Assembly (NCBI GenBank): GCA_948099385.1
Contig: CANUEZ040000213.1
Span: forward strand, 682,001-746,000
Length of the DNA stretch: 64,000 nucleotides
Direction: 5' to 3'
DNA from: Fasciola hepatica
Taxonomy: Eukaryota > Platyhelminthes > Trematoda > Plagiorchiida > Fasciolidae
A program made the position numbers and the translations under genes. The notes below the pieces were generated by a model, which did no database searches, was not told the origin of the DNA, and was given only the letters and a program-made list of their open reading frames with translations. Within the stretch, counting starts at the first letter, position 1. Every line of letters begins with the position of its first letter. Positions 1-10,403 of the stretch are shown here, one piece after another.

Positions 1-1390
1 CGGTATGATATTGTACTCGCCGTATGTACGACTGAGCTGCTTTTCTGGTCCACCTTTGCTGACAATATTTTTTTTATTGTTGCAATCATCTACTGCCACG
101 TTGCCCTGTCGCAGATATTCATAACAATTTAAGTTTTCCATAGAAGACCTTGTAAACTCACAGGTTACCAGCTGATAAGCGACATCGTTATGAATTGGTG
201 CTATCACGGGCAGAAAAGCAAAATGCCGGATGACGCACTGCTCCTGGTCTCTCGCCGCCGGATTTTGACAGTCTCGGCGTTATATGAAACAATGTGCGTT
301 CTCTGTTTGACAATCTCAAGAACCCAACTTCTAACCTGTTCCTCAAGCATTCCGAAATACTTATGTGCCATGCCTCCAAGAAACTTGACCTAAGGCTGAC
401 ATAGACAAATTCATGGTGAAAATCGGAAACGTTTTACGCCTCCATTGGTACAGACGGAACTATACAAAAAGATTTAGTTGGTAGCCTTGCCACCTATATA
501 AATTCCACACGACACAGCAGGACTAGTGTCTCAATTCCCCATGGTTCTACTCCATGATCACAACACAAATTTAATCAACAACAACCAAAACATCAACAAC
601 TTTAGTCAAAAGAAAATTTCGCAGTCGAAACTATAAAACACTGATGTTAAATCTGCTGCCCTTTGAAAATGATTCACTTCCATCTCAGAAGAGTAATCTT
701 ACTCATCCCAAAACAATGACGAAGGAAAGAGTAATTAGCATTCGAAATATACAACACACTTGAGGTTCCTTGACTACCAACAAAAGTTAGGACTATATTT
801 CATCCCGATTTTTTCTGCACTTCTAGAACATATGGTTTGGGAGCAATCTTTTCTGTGAACAACAGAAGGGCCACCCGTCTGACGACCTCGGTGTAGACCA
901 AGAAAATGTCCAATACCTTCGTTACACGACGATGCTAATGACATCCCGACTATCGTGAAGTGTAGAAATTCCCGAGCAGGTTTTCAAGCTTTTCGAGTTC
1001 ACCAAGTTCGTCATGTCTGCTGAAGCACGTGGTCTACTTTCAGCAGTACACAAATACGGAGCAGGGCTTCAGCGAACAAATAACTACGGTAATTACCGTT
1101 CACTCGACTCATTCCCAGCCCAGACCGTTGGCTTCCAGCCACAATGATACCCATACCGGGAACGGAACGAGAGCCATGGATTTCCTTCGAATATTACTTT
1201 GCTCATCAGTATTGAATATGCAGTGCTTCATTGCCTCTCGACTAATCCCAAGTTTCTACAACTGAAGCAGCAGCGAGCTTAGCAAATTTCATTTCCAATT
1301 CCATCAGTGACCAATGTAAATCCGTTAGATGTGTCCTTCTAGATTAAGTATCAGCATTTTACTTTAGGCCAAGTACCTTACTTTTCAAAA
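1..1390. other. Module A left part, no gene recognised (copy I)
   Basis: No recognisable coding region. The small open frames here (188-393 on both strands, 1029-1265) have no family resemblance that I can see. They persist in the other copies (36284-36489, 60737-60942) as expected from recent duplication. The counterparts 36100-37500 and 60553-61930 are equally empty. Confidence 0.6.
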
Positions 1391-1392
1391 GC

Positions 1393-2319
1393 TTGAGTCG
1401 TTTAGTTGCTTTAACGACCTATTGCTTGAAAGACGAATTCCCGTGTAGAACATACTGTACCAAGGTTAGCCTAACACTCTTAATTAGTGTCAAAGTTCTT
1501 CAAGGAACTGTTCTTGCTCAATATTTGTTATCGTTCTACAATTGCGACTCAAATGTATCCCACTCGGCTGCTCTGTTCAAATACGGCGATGACGTCATTT
1601 TGGCTCGGTCAGACTAGTTTTTGCATGCTGAAACGACGGTTGGGAAACTGCCTCGATTATTCTTGGAAATTGATAAATTACAGTGATTCACTGCTCCTCG
1701 GTTTGCCGCTTATTCATTCGTACGCCAGTACGTACTTAAAACTCTTCGATACTGCTTGACCATTACTCCCTTGGTTTACTTGGAAAGGACAACATTATAC
1801 TTGGTATAGGTTTGCTCTTTACCAGCAGTTTTACTGAAATAGTCTTAAGAGACCTCACATCAAATGTATATGACAATCGCCTAACAGCATCAGTCGTATT
1901 TGCAGGTAAGATGGAGGAGACTTTACATACCATATATTATGACTTTTTTCTCAGGTGACTGTGTTTTATTCCGTCTCACTAACTCTAGTGAGAAAACCCC
2001 TTCTGCCGTTGAGCGATCTCGTTTATCAACGAAAAACAAAGAATATATATATATATATAGGCTGTTGTCTGCGGTATACATGACTGACCATTCATGTGAC
2101 GTTTATCATTTTTCTGGTATTCACTCACTAAGACAGTGTACATACCTGCGCGCAATATGTGAAACACTACAGTACGTCGTGTGCCGTACCCGTGTACTGA
2201 TTCCTTGGCTTCCTGTGCAGGATAATACTACATTATTCCATATAATATTCCACTGTCCCATGTGGCCACAAGTGGCCCACAACACATTGGCTCAACTTGT
2301 GTGGGCAACCACCCCTTGA
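1393..2319 (+). pseudogene. LINE (non-LTR) reverse transcriptase fragment, copy I
   Basis: At 1489-1615 the frame reads VLQGTVLAQYLLSFY, then LFKYGDDVILARSD. These match the two adjacent palm motifs of CR1/Jockey-type LINE RTs (G-V-P-Q-G-T-V-L-x-P-x-L-F and K-Y-A-D-D). The catalytic DD pair is kept but A is replaced by G (YGDD). Downstream frames are broken. At 2208-2319 TLFHIIFHCPMWPQVAH resembles the C-terminal H-x-x-x-x-C-P knuckle often found at LINE ORF ends. Upstream RT motifs are missing, so this is a 5'-truncated fossil. The clade is not resolved and the downstream knuckle is a weak call. Confidence 0.5.
2043..2059. repeat. (TA)n microsatellite, 17 nt, copy I
   Basis: Short alternating TA run inside the LINE fragment. 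The same site carries 17 nt in copy II (38141-38157) and 13 nt in copy III (62595-62607), so it separates otherwise similar copies. Confidence 0.85.
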
Positions 2320-2397
2320 GGCTTAAGCAACGCTGACAAGATTCATCACATTTCGGTCAGTCCACTCCTTCGATTTGTTGTCCTATCGCCCGAGTTT

Positions 2398-2766
2398 GTG
2401 TCGTCTCAAGCCTTGGGGCTTGGTATCGCTCCAGCTCTAACTGCCAAAGTGACTTGGCTGTCCACCAAAGCTGAATTAACACACATCAATCTATCCCCTT
2501 TCTTACCTAGAAATTCTGTAGGTCCATTCCATTCTCGTATTTTGACAAAAAAGGGTGAGATTTTATCTGAACCAATAACCCGTTCTTGTTTGGATAGTCT
2601 TTCCTTCCTTTTTGGACGATTGAAAACACCACAAATCCTGGCTCAAGCAGTGGGATTATTTCAAGTGATTCATACGCAAGCCGTTAAATCACAATATATT
2701 ATTGCAAGTGAAGGGATTGGACCAGTCGGAAAAAGTGTGTTCGCGAAATGTGCTCAGTGGAAATAA
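2398..2766 (+). pseudogene. Possible PLE N-terminal fragment
   Basis: A 123-codon open frame containing SSQALGLGIAPALT and then WLSTKAEL. The pattern weakly resembles the PLE pre-RT segment (L-S-L-G-x-x-F-x-x-P ... L-D-x-x-x-x-F/L). A clearer version of the same segment, belonging to PLE-A, lies just downstream at 3181-3313, so this may be a second, older 5' fragment. Counterparts are at 38496-38720 and 62922-63236. It may also be unrelated sequence that happens to be open. Confidence 0.3.
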
Positions 2767-2920
2767 CGGTACAATTGAAACAGCTCACACACCCAGCCAT
2801 CATAACAGAAGTTAACTATTACATTAAGTTCCTTACGAAAGTGGCACTGGCGAGAGATCACTTTTAGTTCCTTGAGGAACGTATTAAGGGTCTGTATTTC
2901 CGAAGCTGTACTTTACTGTT

Positions 2921-5175
2921 TTGACAAGAAACCGGCTATTCATATCGAGCGTGTCATTTCGATTCCAAGCACCTAATGCGCAAGATACTGTGTGTATACA
3001 TACTGTGGAGTCAGAAAGTACATTTGTGTCACCTCGTTTTCCTGGTCAATTACCATTGGAAGAAATGCAATTCTTTGACGAATATGTTCCGTCAAATGTG
3101 CAAAAACGAGTGAATTCAAAACGTCAAATCTTTTCTAAACGGATAGAGGAATTGTTACCAACGAGTAAGTTCCAATCGGAAGCTGAAAGTTTTATGCAAA
3201 ATTTATCTGAACTGGAGCTAGATAATACATTGCTAGAGGTGTTATCTTTGGGACCCAAATTCTGCTGCCCAAGCAACCAGAGTAAACAACTAGATTTTGG
3301 GGGTGTGATCTGAGAATCTATACACTCTGTTGTCCAGCTTACTTCCTTCGTCACAGTTGGAACCCCATAGACTGAAATCTACCTCTATGAATACGAGCCA
3401 TCAATAACATACAGATAAGCCATCAACAAGTGAAGTATTAAGGACCGAACGTGTAAACGTCCTAGAGAATTACAAAAGAATAGTGACAAGGGTGCAGGTA
3501 TGGTAATTCCGAATAAGCCAGGCTGCACCACAAAAATAGGAAAAATTTTGAATGATACATCCGAGTTCTTCAAAATGGCATTAGTGAAGGATAAACACTA
3601 ATAACAGAGAAAGATCTCTGTCCCACACCTCAAAACAAATTATATAAAATTGCATAACAGACTCGTCTACCTTTGAACAGATGCAGCCTACAGGGACCAT
3701 CGTTCCCAGATTATATGGATATCAAACAGTTCATAAGAATGTGGTCTGCTTAAGACCTATGCTTGACATGTGCAATTCACCGTACCACGCAGTCGCCAAA
3801 TGGTTGACCATTCTGCTGGAACCGGTCAGACAGAAAATATGGAAGCACAGTCCGAACGACACATTTGAATTTATAAGCTGCGTAACAGAACTGAATGTGA
3901 AAGATCGGTGGATACTATTGTTAGATGCCGGTACACCCTTTACCAACGTCTCAATCGATGAAGTCATAGGTTATTTATGTGAATATATCGAAAGCTACGC
4001 AATCCAGACTGGCTTTCCTTTAGAAGCTTTGAAATAGTTGCTTTTTTGTGCACACAACGTTCAGTTCAAGTTCACCGGCCAAATCTACCGTCAAAGGACG
4101 GGATAGCAATGGGCTTTCTACTCGGACCACTGTTTGCCGACGTCTTCACGGTAAAGTTGGAAAATTGCCACATGAATCAATAGTCTACAGCTGTTGTTTA
4201 CGCAGACTCCATGACATCCTGTGTGATTGAACGGACCGTCAGCTGATACTATGCGCATGCATACGCACACACGCCAGCGAACGCCAACATGAACAGTGAT
4301 TTTTACTGCCCGGTTATTCGGCAAGTGGCAATCGTTCCCTTTCGTATCGGTTTCGTTTTATTGACCTGTAAGTCACGGTCATGTTCACTCACTCAAAGAG
4401 CCACTCAGCAATCGGTTGTTCTGCTTCTACTAAAGAGTGGGTCATAGCATTAATCAGTTCCTCAGACCAGCGAGATCAACTGTTAGATTTGTTTAACTCA
4501 GACATGACAACGTGCAGTTCACAATGGAAACAGAACCACACTAGGCTTCTTAGACGTACGGATAAGTCGTCGTGCAGACGGTTCAATCAGTCGGTCAGTG
4601 CGCAGGAAGGCAATGTGGAATGGACATTACATCCACTTCCACCGTTTCCTGCCTCTTGAGGAGAAAAAGAACCTAAATCGGTGCCTCACAAGCAGGGCAG
4701 GACGAATATGTTTGGAGGACACAATTGAGGAAGAACTCCGAAAGATGCGAAGGATTTTTATCCAGAATGACCATCCGTACCGCCTAGTTGATAGGACGAT
4801 GCAAATGGAGAGGTGGAAAAAACCAGTATACATAACTTGGTCATTGAAAGGCGGCACGTTGGCAGAGATTGCGCGGATAGCATTGTCAGACGCCATCAGC
4901 AAAACATTTTACGCGCAGTTAATCTCCGGATGTTGTTCTAGTCCAGACCAGCAGTGATTTTGCGGTTGAAAGACAAAGCACCCGATTCTACACCCTCATT
5001 CTGTGGGTACTCATTCACTTGTTCCTGTGGAACAATGTACATCGGCCGCAAGATCAGGGGTTTGTTTGAACGTATCCTCGTTCAACACCCTGCATGGTTG
5101 AACACCAGAGCAATTAAATCGCTCAATGGCGCAGTCGTTTCACACATATTATGGTATGAGTTTGAATCACTGTAA
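2921..5175 (+). pseudogene. Penelope-like element PLE-A, copy I (most complete)
   Basis: Degenerate PLE polyprotein read through several frames. In order: pre-RT region with LEVLSLGPKFCCPSNQSKQLD (3180-3313); NSDKGAGMVIPNK then KILNDTSEF (3475-3570); LYGYQTVHK and RPMLDMCNSPYHAVAKW (3710-3810); the first-aspartate motif LLLDAGTPFTNVSIDEV (3916-3965); DGIAMGFPLGPLFADVF (about 4098-4150); RLHDILCD where YVDDI is expected (4204-4227); SVRRKAMWNGHYIHFH (from about 4590); EDTIEEELRKMRRIFIQN (about 4715-4770). It ends with GIY-YIG endonuclease remnants YSFTCSCGTMYIGRK and HPAWLN (5000-5105). PLE proteins copy RNA and cut the target with the GIY-YIG domain. Here stops, frameshifts and loss of a catalytic aspartate make it inactive. 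Confidence 0.85.
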
Positions 5176-7063
5176 ACGAGTTTCTTCACCAATCAGGGTT
5201 CTCTAATTGTGCTTAGTGGAAATAATCGGATAATGGCAAAAATGATAGAGCCAACTTGGTAACGGACCTGAAAGATAACAGGTTGTCACTAGTATGACGG
5301 TCAGCTCTTATAAGGGACTTCTGCACCGTCTCTTTCGGGGGTCTAAGTGGAACAAGGGAAACACGAATCACATCCAAGGCTTGATTTTCCCTCCTGGTGA
5401 GTCCCAAAGAGTTTGATAATTCAGCTGTACCGAGCTTCTTCCATTTCCACTTGCAAAGTAAACGCTGATTAAACGTTGATACGTGCCACGAAAATCTGAC
5501 AAGTTTCAACTGAAATAACCCAGGAATGAAATTCCCCCTGCTATATCCATCAACCCCTGAATTACTGTAGGATTTGCAGTTTCATTCAATAAGAACAAGA
5601 GAATAAATCCTGCGATACATTTGGTTGTTGCTGTTGCTTATCTTAATTCGGCACTGTCAAAATGGTGCGCTTGTATCCGTTCGTCTGACGTTGGATCATC
5701 CGGGGTTTTCCGCTAATATACGAAAATATTTTTTTCAAAATGTTTTCTTCCGGTCAAACACAAAGCTAATTGCTCAGACTGAACAGGTTTCTTTAAATCC
5801 GTCCCACCCCAGCATTTCCAGGACTTGGAAAATTGAAACGGCTAGTGACCTCCAGTATGCAAAGAAAAATTCCAATTTTTCTGGTCAGACTGGTCAAAGT
5901 GACCCATCATAATGCATACAGATGGCTTCTCGAGTCTCAAGGGGGAGCATTTGGACATTTATCAACCATTTTAGTAAAATCATAGTAAGGGAGCTTTGAT
6001 TAAAACAAGTGGAGCACTCACTGATCAGCTAGACAGTGCAGATTATCAGGTCACAGGCACAGGCTCAGACAGTCAACTATCATTGGTAACAATGTTTCAC
6101 AATTAAACTGAGCTGAAATATTCTTTAGTTTGAAAGAAAAGTTTGATTTGTTTCTCTTATACTGTGAAAAATATTCAGGAATAGCCTTGAATACGGAAAA
6201 ACTGTTCTAATGTGAGTCTGAATCAACTTTTTGGTTCAAACGACTTCATGTGTTTAAATTATGCACGCTCCTCACAATTCAGATGAGATTACCAGGATCA
6301 CTCCAATGTAGAGTGCTCAATTATGAGGATGATTCGAAAGGAGATTACCGCGTATGCAAAACTTATGAGCTTCCGGAAGAATTTGTCCCGTCACCCAGAT
6401 ACAATAATATCCTACTTGCATAAATGAGTAGGTATCACCTTCATCCCCGCCAGTGTCCAGTCTGAATTGATCTGTTACGACTCTCAACTCCTACGGATCC
6501 GGTAAAATTATTCCTATTTTAATGGTTGGTACACTAGCATTCAGTAAATAAGCCTTAATAATACGCCAGCACTTATGACCGTCCACCAGGACAGCATTGA
6601 TTTTGTCAGTTCTTAAAGCCTTCAGAACTTCCATTGGGTGTTAAAGTAAATCCTTGAAAACGAATGATTTTTCCAAAGTAACCATAGGGTTTTGAATCGA
6701 TGGCTTGATCAGGCGCTTTCCGGCTTGGAGCATTTCGATATGTGAAGCAGTTACCTAAGTGAATGTCGGACTTTGGTTTCTGAAGGATTGCAATACTCTA
6801 AATGAGGCGAAAAATCTCATCCAAACCCTTATTTCTTAATGCTGCGTTTATATGTGTCTGTACTTGTGTTGTCGAAAATCGGTCAACAAATCATTTTCTT
6901 CGTATTCAGCTTCTCCTTCCCAAATGATCTACAACTTCTTGTACTAGGTGGTCGGAATATAAAACTTTACATAAATTGTTCTCTTTTATTCGTCATATCT
7001 ATGGTGATCTGTGGGCAGTGGAGACTGTGTGGCCCTGGATGGTGTATTTGGTTGAATTAGCCA
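5176..7063. other. Module B left part, no gene recognised
   Basis: Non-coding by inspection, duplicated at 17440-19268. Most of it (5290-7620) is absent from copy II. Confidence 0.6.
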
Positions 7064-7330
7064 CGTACGCAATCAGACAGTCTTGCACTCACGCACCGTT
7101 ACTGACTGTCTATTGGTTGATGCCTATTCGTTGCCGCGATTAGTCACACGTACGAGCCTGGCACCTGCGTGAACCATTCACGTAATCACATTTCGCGGAG
7201 CACCGGAAGACCGAGCCCGTTGCATTTACAGCTTGTGCCTGTTCGATTTTCCGTGCTCGCTTGGGCGCGCGTTAATAAACGGTTTATCCGCGTTCCGTGT
7301 CCTGTTCTACTACTGATTTCTGAACACAAA
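7064..7330 (+). repeat. LTR-like block a
   Basis: Roughly 265-bp block resembling the block at 8590-8795 in direct orientation: cgcaatca...tgactg(t/c)ctattg...tgatg near the start, gcatttac(a/t)gcttg in the middle, and aataaacgg followed by a tail ending near tctgaacaca. A short GC-richer segment with an AATAAA signal near its end, present as two diverged direct copies about 1.5 kb apart, fits the long terminal repeats or solo LTRs of an old element. No internal coding region confirms it. Confidence 0.35.
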
Positions 7331-8111
7331 GCAAGCTACAATGATAAATAAACCGGTGGCTTAGAAGCTCAAAGCTAGTAAAATGTTAGATACAAATAGT
7401 TATTACAATTATTATGGTAAAACTGACCACAAGTCGTTTCCATCACTACTGTGTAAAAGCTAGTCCCTCTGCAATCAGCTTTCTAGCCTTTTAACTCACA
7501 AATATATCTGAGAAATACTATTTTATGTGACATTTCTGAAGCGACGTCGCTGTTGATAGTGGGCTGAAGGAAGAAACCATTTGGTTTGTTGAAAGTGCTT
7601 GAATTTCATACCATATTCACGATGATGGTGCAGGTTTTACTCCAAAACAATCAATGGAGATGACTTGGCAATCCGAGGAGACGGGAATGTCTATTAGCCT
7701 ATTTGATACGTTTTTCAGTGACAGATATTTCTCGAAATCTGTCCGTAAATGACACTATGTTTACTCGTCATAGCCATGTGGAACATTGTGTCATTACAAG
7801 AGACAGTGGGTAGAAGCAAGTGATTTTTATTCAAACAACTCTTTCTATCTGGATTTTGACAAGGAAAAACACCATCTGAAGAGAATTGAATTCATTTAGT
7901 GGGAAAATTTTCTGATAAATTTCACTAGGCTGTCGAATGGATGGGCGACGTAAGGTAAGCAACATCCGCTTTCGGTCGACGTGAGGCGGGCATTCAGCTA
8001 CCAACGAAGGTCGTTATATGTTGGGAAAAATGCAAATTACTGTGCAAACCATCTTGTCTAAAACCCTCATTTTAATACGATCCACGATGAAGCTCACAAG
8101 GCTTACAAAAC

Positions 8112-8360
8112 GTGACTCTTGATAAGAAATTCTCCAAAGAAACTCAGTCTGGTATGCCTGCTGTTGCAAACCAATTAGGTTCATTGGAATTAGCTGCAAT
8201 GAATCATGATAAAACTTATCCGGATGGAAGTGTCATCTACAGCACTTTGAACAACGCGAGTTCTGAGAAGACTACAGGTGTTGTGAAAATTCGAATGAAA
8301 AAGATTTTGCTTCGCGATGGGTCTAATTTTCTTCATAATTCACCGAACAAACGTTGTTAA
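8112..8360 (+). CDS. Small conserved open frame of unknown function (module B)
   Basis: Eighty-two codons beginning at a GTG. The frame is open from a stop about 27 nt further upstream, so it may be the end of an exon or of an older gene. It reads GMPAVANQLGSLELAAMNHD and then VVKIRMKKILLRDGSNFLHN. Composition is ordinary for a soluble protein, with no signal peptide or membrane segment. About 0.5 kb upstream a second protein-like stretch, HDDGAGFTPKQSMEMTW (7618-7670), ends at stops. I do not recognise either. It may be an exon fragment of a captured gene or part of an unidentified element. Confidence 0.25.
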   Translation: MTLDKKFSKETQSGMPAVANQLGSLELAAMNHDKTYPDGSVIYSTLNNASSEKTTGVVKIRMKKILLRDGSNFLHNSPNKRC

Positions 8361-8589
8361 TATAAAGTTGTGTACTAACTTGATGTAAATAACTAGCTAT
8401 AGCTCTGTTCTGTTTCTTGAAAAAATTTAATTTCCTTGGTCTTAGTCAACACGACAAGTTGACCGAGTTTGGTAAACGGTCAAATATGAATGTGGTGTAG
8501 TACACAAGGATGAGCACTCCTCTGCCTGGGGGTTGTTCGTTGTTCGATCCGCAAAATAAAAACCAATTCCGCTGTGTCGGTTCAAGTGG

Positions 8590-8795
8590 TCACTCGCGCA
8601 ATCACTGTCTCACACGCATGCACCGCTATTGACTGCCTATTGACTGATGGCTTGACCACTCTGGATCGCATTTACTGCTTGCGTTTGCCAAAGGAATATT
8701 CACTTGTTAGCTTGCCCGCTTACAAGCGAGTTAACGGATGTGGTAATAAACGGATCTGTTGCGTACTTAGCTCTCCGTTAATTCCGAACACAACA
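8590..8795 (+). repeat. LTR-like block b
   Basis: Diverged partner of 7064-7330, with cgcaatcactgtctcac, the ctattgactg core, gtaataaacgg and an accgaacacaac-like end. The same block is present at 20795-21000 and 41762-41967. Confidence 0.35.
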
Positions 8796-9161
8796 AACTG
8801 TATGAGCAAAACGCTCAGTCACTGTTTCATCGGGAACCCACACTTACAATAATTGAACAGTAATATGGCTTCCAATAGCCTGCTCAATACAGTATTATTT
8901 AAAACTTTGGAGATCAAGTTTACCACAGATGGTTTTCTCCACTAAGGAATAAGTACTAATCACGCCAGGAACAGTTAATTTTGCTGAAGGTTCGATTATA
9001 TTAGTGTTGCACAGTAGGAAGAAAAAACACACCAAACGCACAACAGTATTATTTCATGGCTCAATAGAAATTTCGCTGTTCATAGCTGGCCGGTGGGAAA
9101 AGAAGGTGATTATTTGGAATGCACGACACTGAAATCAGGGTCGTATGAGCTTCCGGGGCTA

Positions 9162-9440
9162 TGTTAGGTGGTAACAAACATGATCGCCATAAAACAGTTG
9201 ATTATTGATTGACGTTTGGCGATCATCTCCTTTAGAGTTATTTCAAGCCACATAACTAGTGTGGAAAAAAAAGCCCGGAATTACAAGATACTGATTGCGA
9301 GAATCGAGACACTTGATCCGTCACGTAAAGCTGCCATTTTGTGCTATCATCACTCTGTTCCTTGACAGTGTTGTAACTTGTTCCTTAGGACAATTTGCAT
9401 TACAAAGAACGAGGATTGTTCCTTTCTGTCGACTCTATCA
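9162..9440 (+). repeat. Ty3/Gypsy 5' LTR (copy I)
   Basis: Starts tgttaggtggtaac and ends ctctatca (TG...CA). It aligns along its length with 27541-27810: gatgatcgcc-like start, the shared core acaactagtgtgg / ataactagtgtgg, aagatactga(t/g)tgc(g/a)aga, tgacagtgt...ttgttcctta, and a ctga/tctc end. The element's gag-like frame follows at 9492. No clear primer-binding site is seen directly after it; a 13-bp tandem agccagctgtgtc lies there instead. Confidence 0.65.
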
Positions 9441-9491
9441 GCCAGCTGTGTCAGCCAGCTGTGTCAACCAGCTAAAGATTATCTTATTATT

Positions 9492-9674
9492 ATGCCTGAA
9501 ACAAATAAAAACATTTGCGAAGAGAATGCGATGCCAAAAATTGAAGAGGGGAGAAAGTACAGCTATTTGATGTCCACATCATTCGGAGTTCCCAACCGAT
9601 TGACAACCAACAGTTCAATCACCAGGTTTTTCATCCCCGGCTGCCGTTCCCGGAAAATTCGCAACAGGCAATAA
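9492..9674 (+). pseudogene. Gypsy gag-like N-terminal frame (copy I)
   Basis: ATG-initiated 60-codon frame starting MPETNKNICEENAMPKIEEG, just after the 5' LTR as expected for gag. It stops after IRNRQ. The residues themselves are not diagnostic; position is the main support. Confidence 0.35.
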
Positions 9675-9815
9675 TTGGTATCTTTGGGGGAAACAAATAA
9701 GAACCTTTCTCAAGAGTTTCCGAAACATGTGTTATTCCAACGTGATCTACGGCATAATCACGGTAGAGATATTCGACAGGGTGTTTAACTCAAGAAAACT
9801 GGGGAATGGGGTTCC

Positions 9816-10275
9816 TCAGCGCTGTAAGGAGGAAAAATACAGCTTCCATAGAATGCGGCATGTGACATGACGGTTGCTGAAAGTCAGTAGATGTTTTACT
9901 CTGCTCCTATGCTAACACTAACAGCATGTCACCTTCTGCTAGCCAGTTCACATTAGATATGAAAGCCAGTGTTTCGAGGATTGGGACGGTATGGACACAA
10001 ATCACAAAGGATGGAAGGGACCACGTATTAGCCTATGGAAGTCAATGCCTGAGTAAATCAGAACTTGATTACTACACGACGAGAAAGGAAATATTAGTAC
10101 TAGGATTTTTCCAGAGACGATTAAGGCGTTATCTAATAGGAGACTTATAGTTATGAAGAAGCTAGCATCAGTACTGGCTTCTGTTAGTGCTTCTCGCCTC
10201 TTTCGTTGGCTCGAATGCTTTGATGTATGCTCGTCAAACTCTCGTGCCAACCACTCACTAAAATGTCATTTCGAC
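9816..10275 (+). pseudogene. Gypsy RNase H remnant (copy I, RT deleted)
   Basis: Corresponds to 22691-23215, but 671 bp carrying the second gag piece and the RT palm are missing upstream (junction ggggttcctcagcgctg at about 9815). RNase H motifs at 9926-10150: HVLAYGSQCLSKSELDYYT and TRKEILVLGFF. The element breaks off into a long AT run at 10347. Confidence 0.75.
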
Positions 10276-10340
10276 AAAAAAAATACAAGGCTACGTCAAA
10301 CAGTGAACGGAGAAAATAATCACAGCTTTCTGTTCTTTAT

Positions 10341-10346
<6 letters not shown>

Positions 10347-10399
<53 letters not shown>
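10347..10399. repeat. (AT)n microsatellite, about 53 nt
   Basis: Uninterrupted AT alternation that replaces the 3' part of the Gypsy element in copy I and abuts the start of module C at 10400. Confidence 0.9.

Positions 10400-10403
<4 letters not shown>

Larger units (their letters stand above)
5154..9815. repeat. Module B, 4.7-kb duplicated block (copy I)
   Basis: Nearly identical to 17371-22025, about 12.2 kb away (offset 12205 over most of its length), with only scattered substitutions and a few short indels. Examples of indels are 36 bp at about 5418-5453 present only here, and 11 bp near 6478 missing here. From 5154 to about 7060 I recognise no gene. The right part holds two LTR-like blocks, a small conserved frame and a Gypsy 5' LTR, listed separately. 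Copy II keeps only the part corresponding to 7620 onward. Confidence 0.9.

Noticed and set aside
188..393. Overlapping frames on both strands conserved in all three copies
   Set aside because: Conservation matches that of the surrounding DNA and both strands are equally open, so recent duplication explains it.
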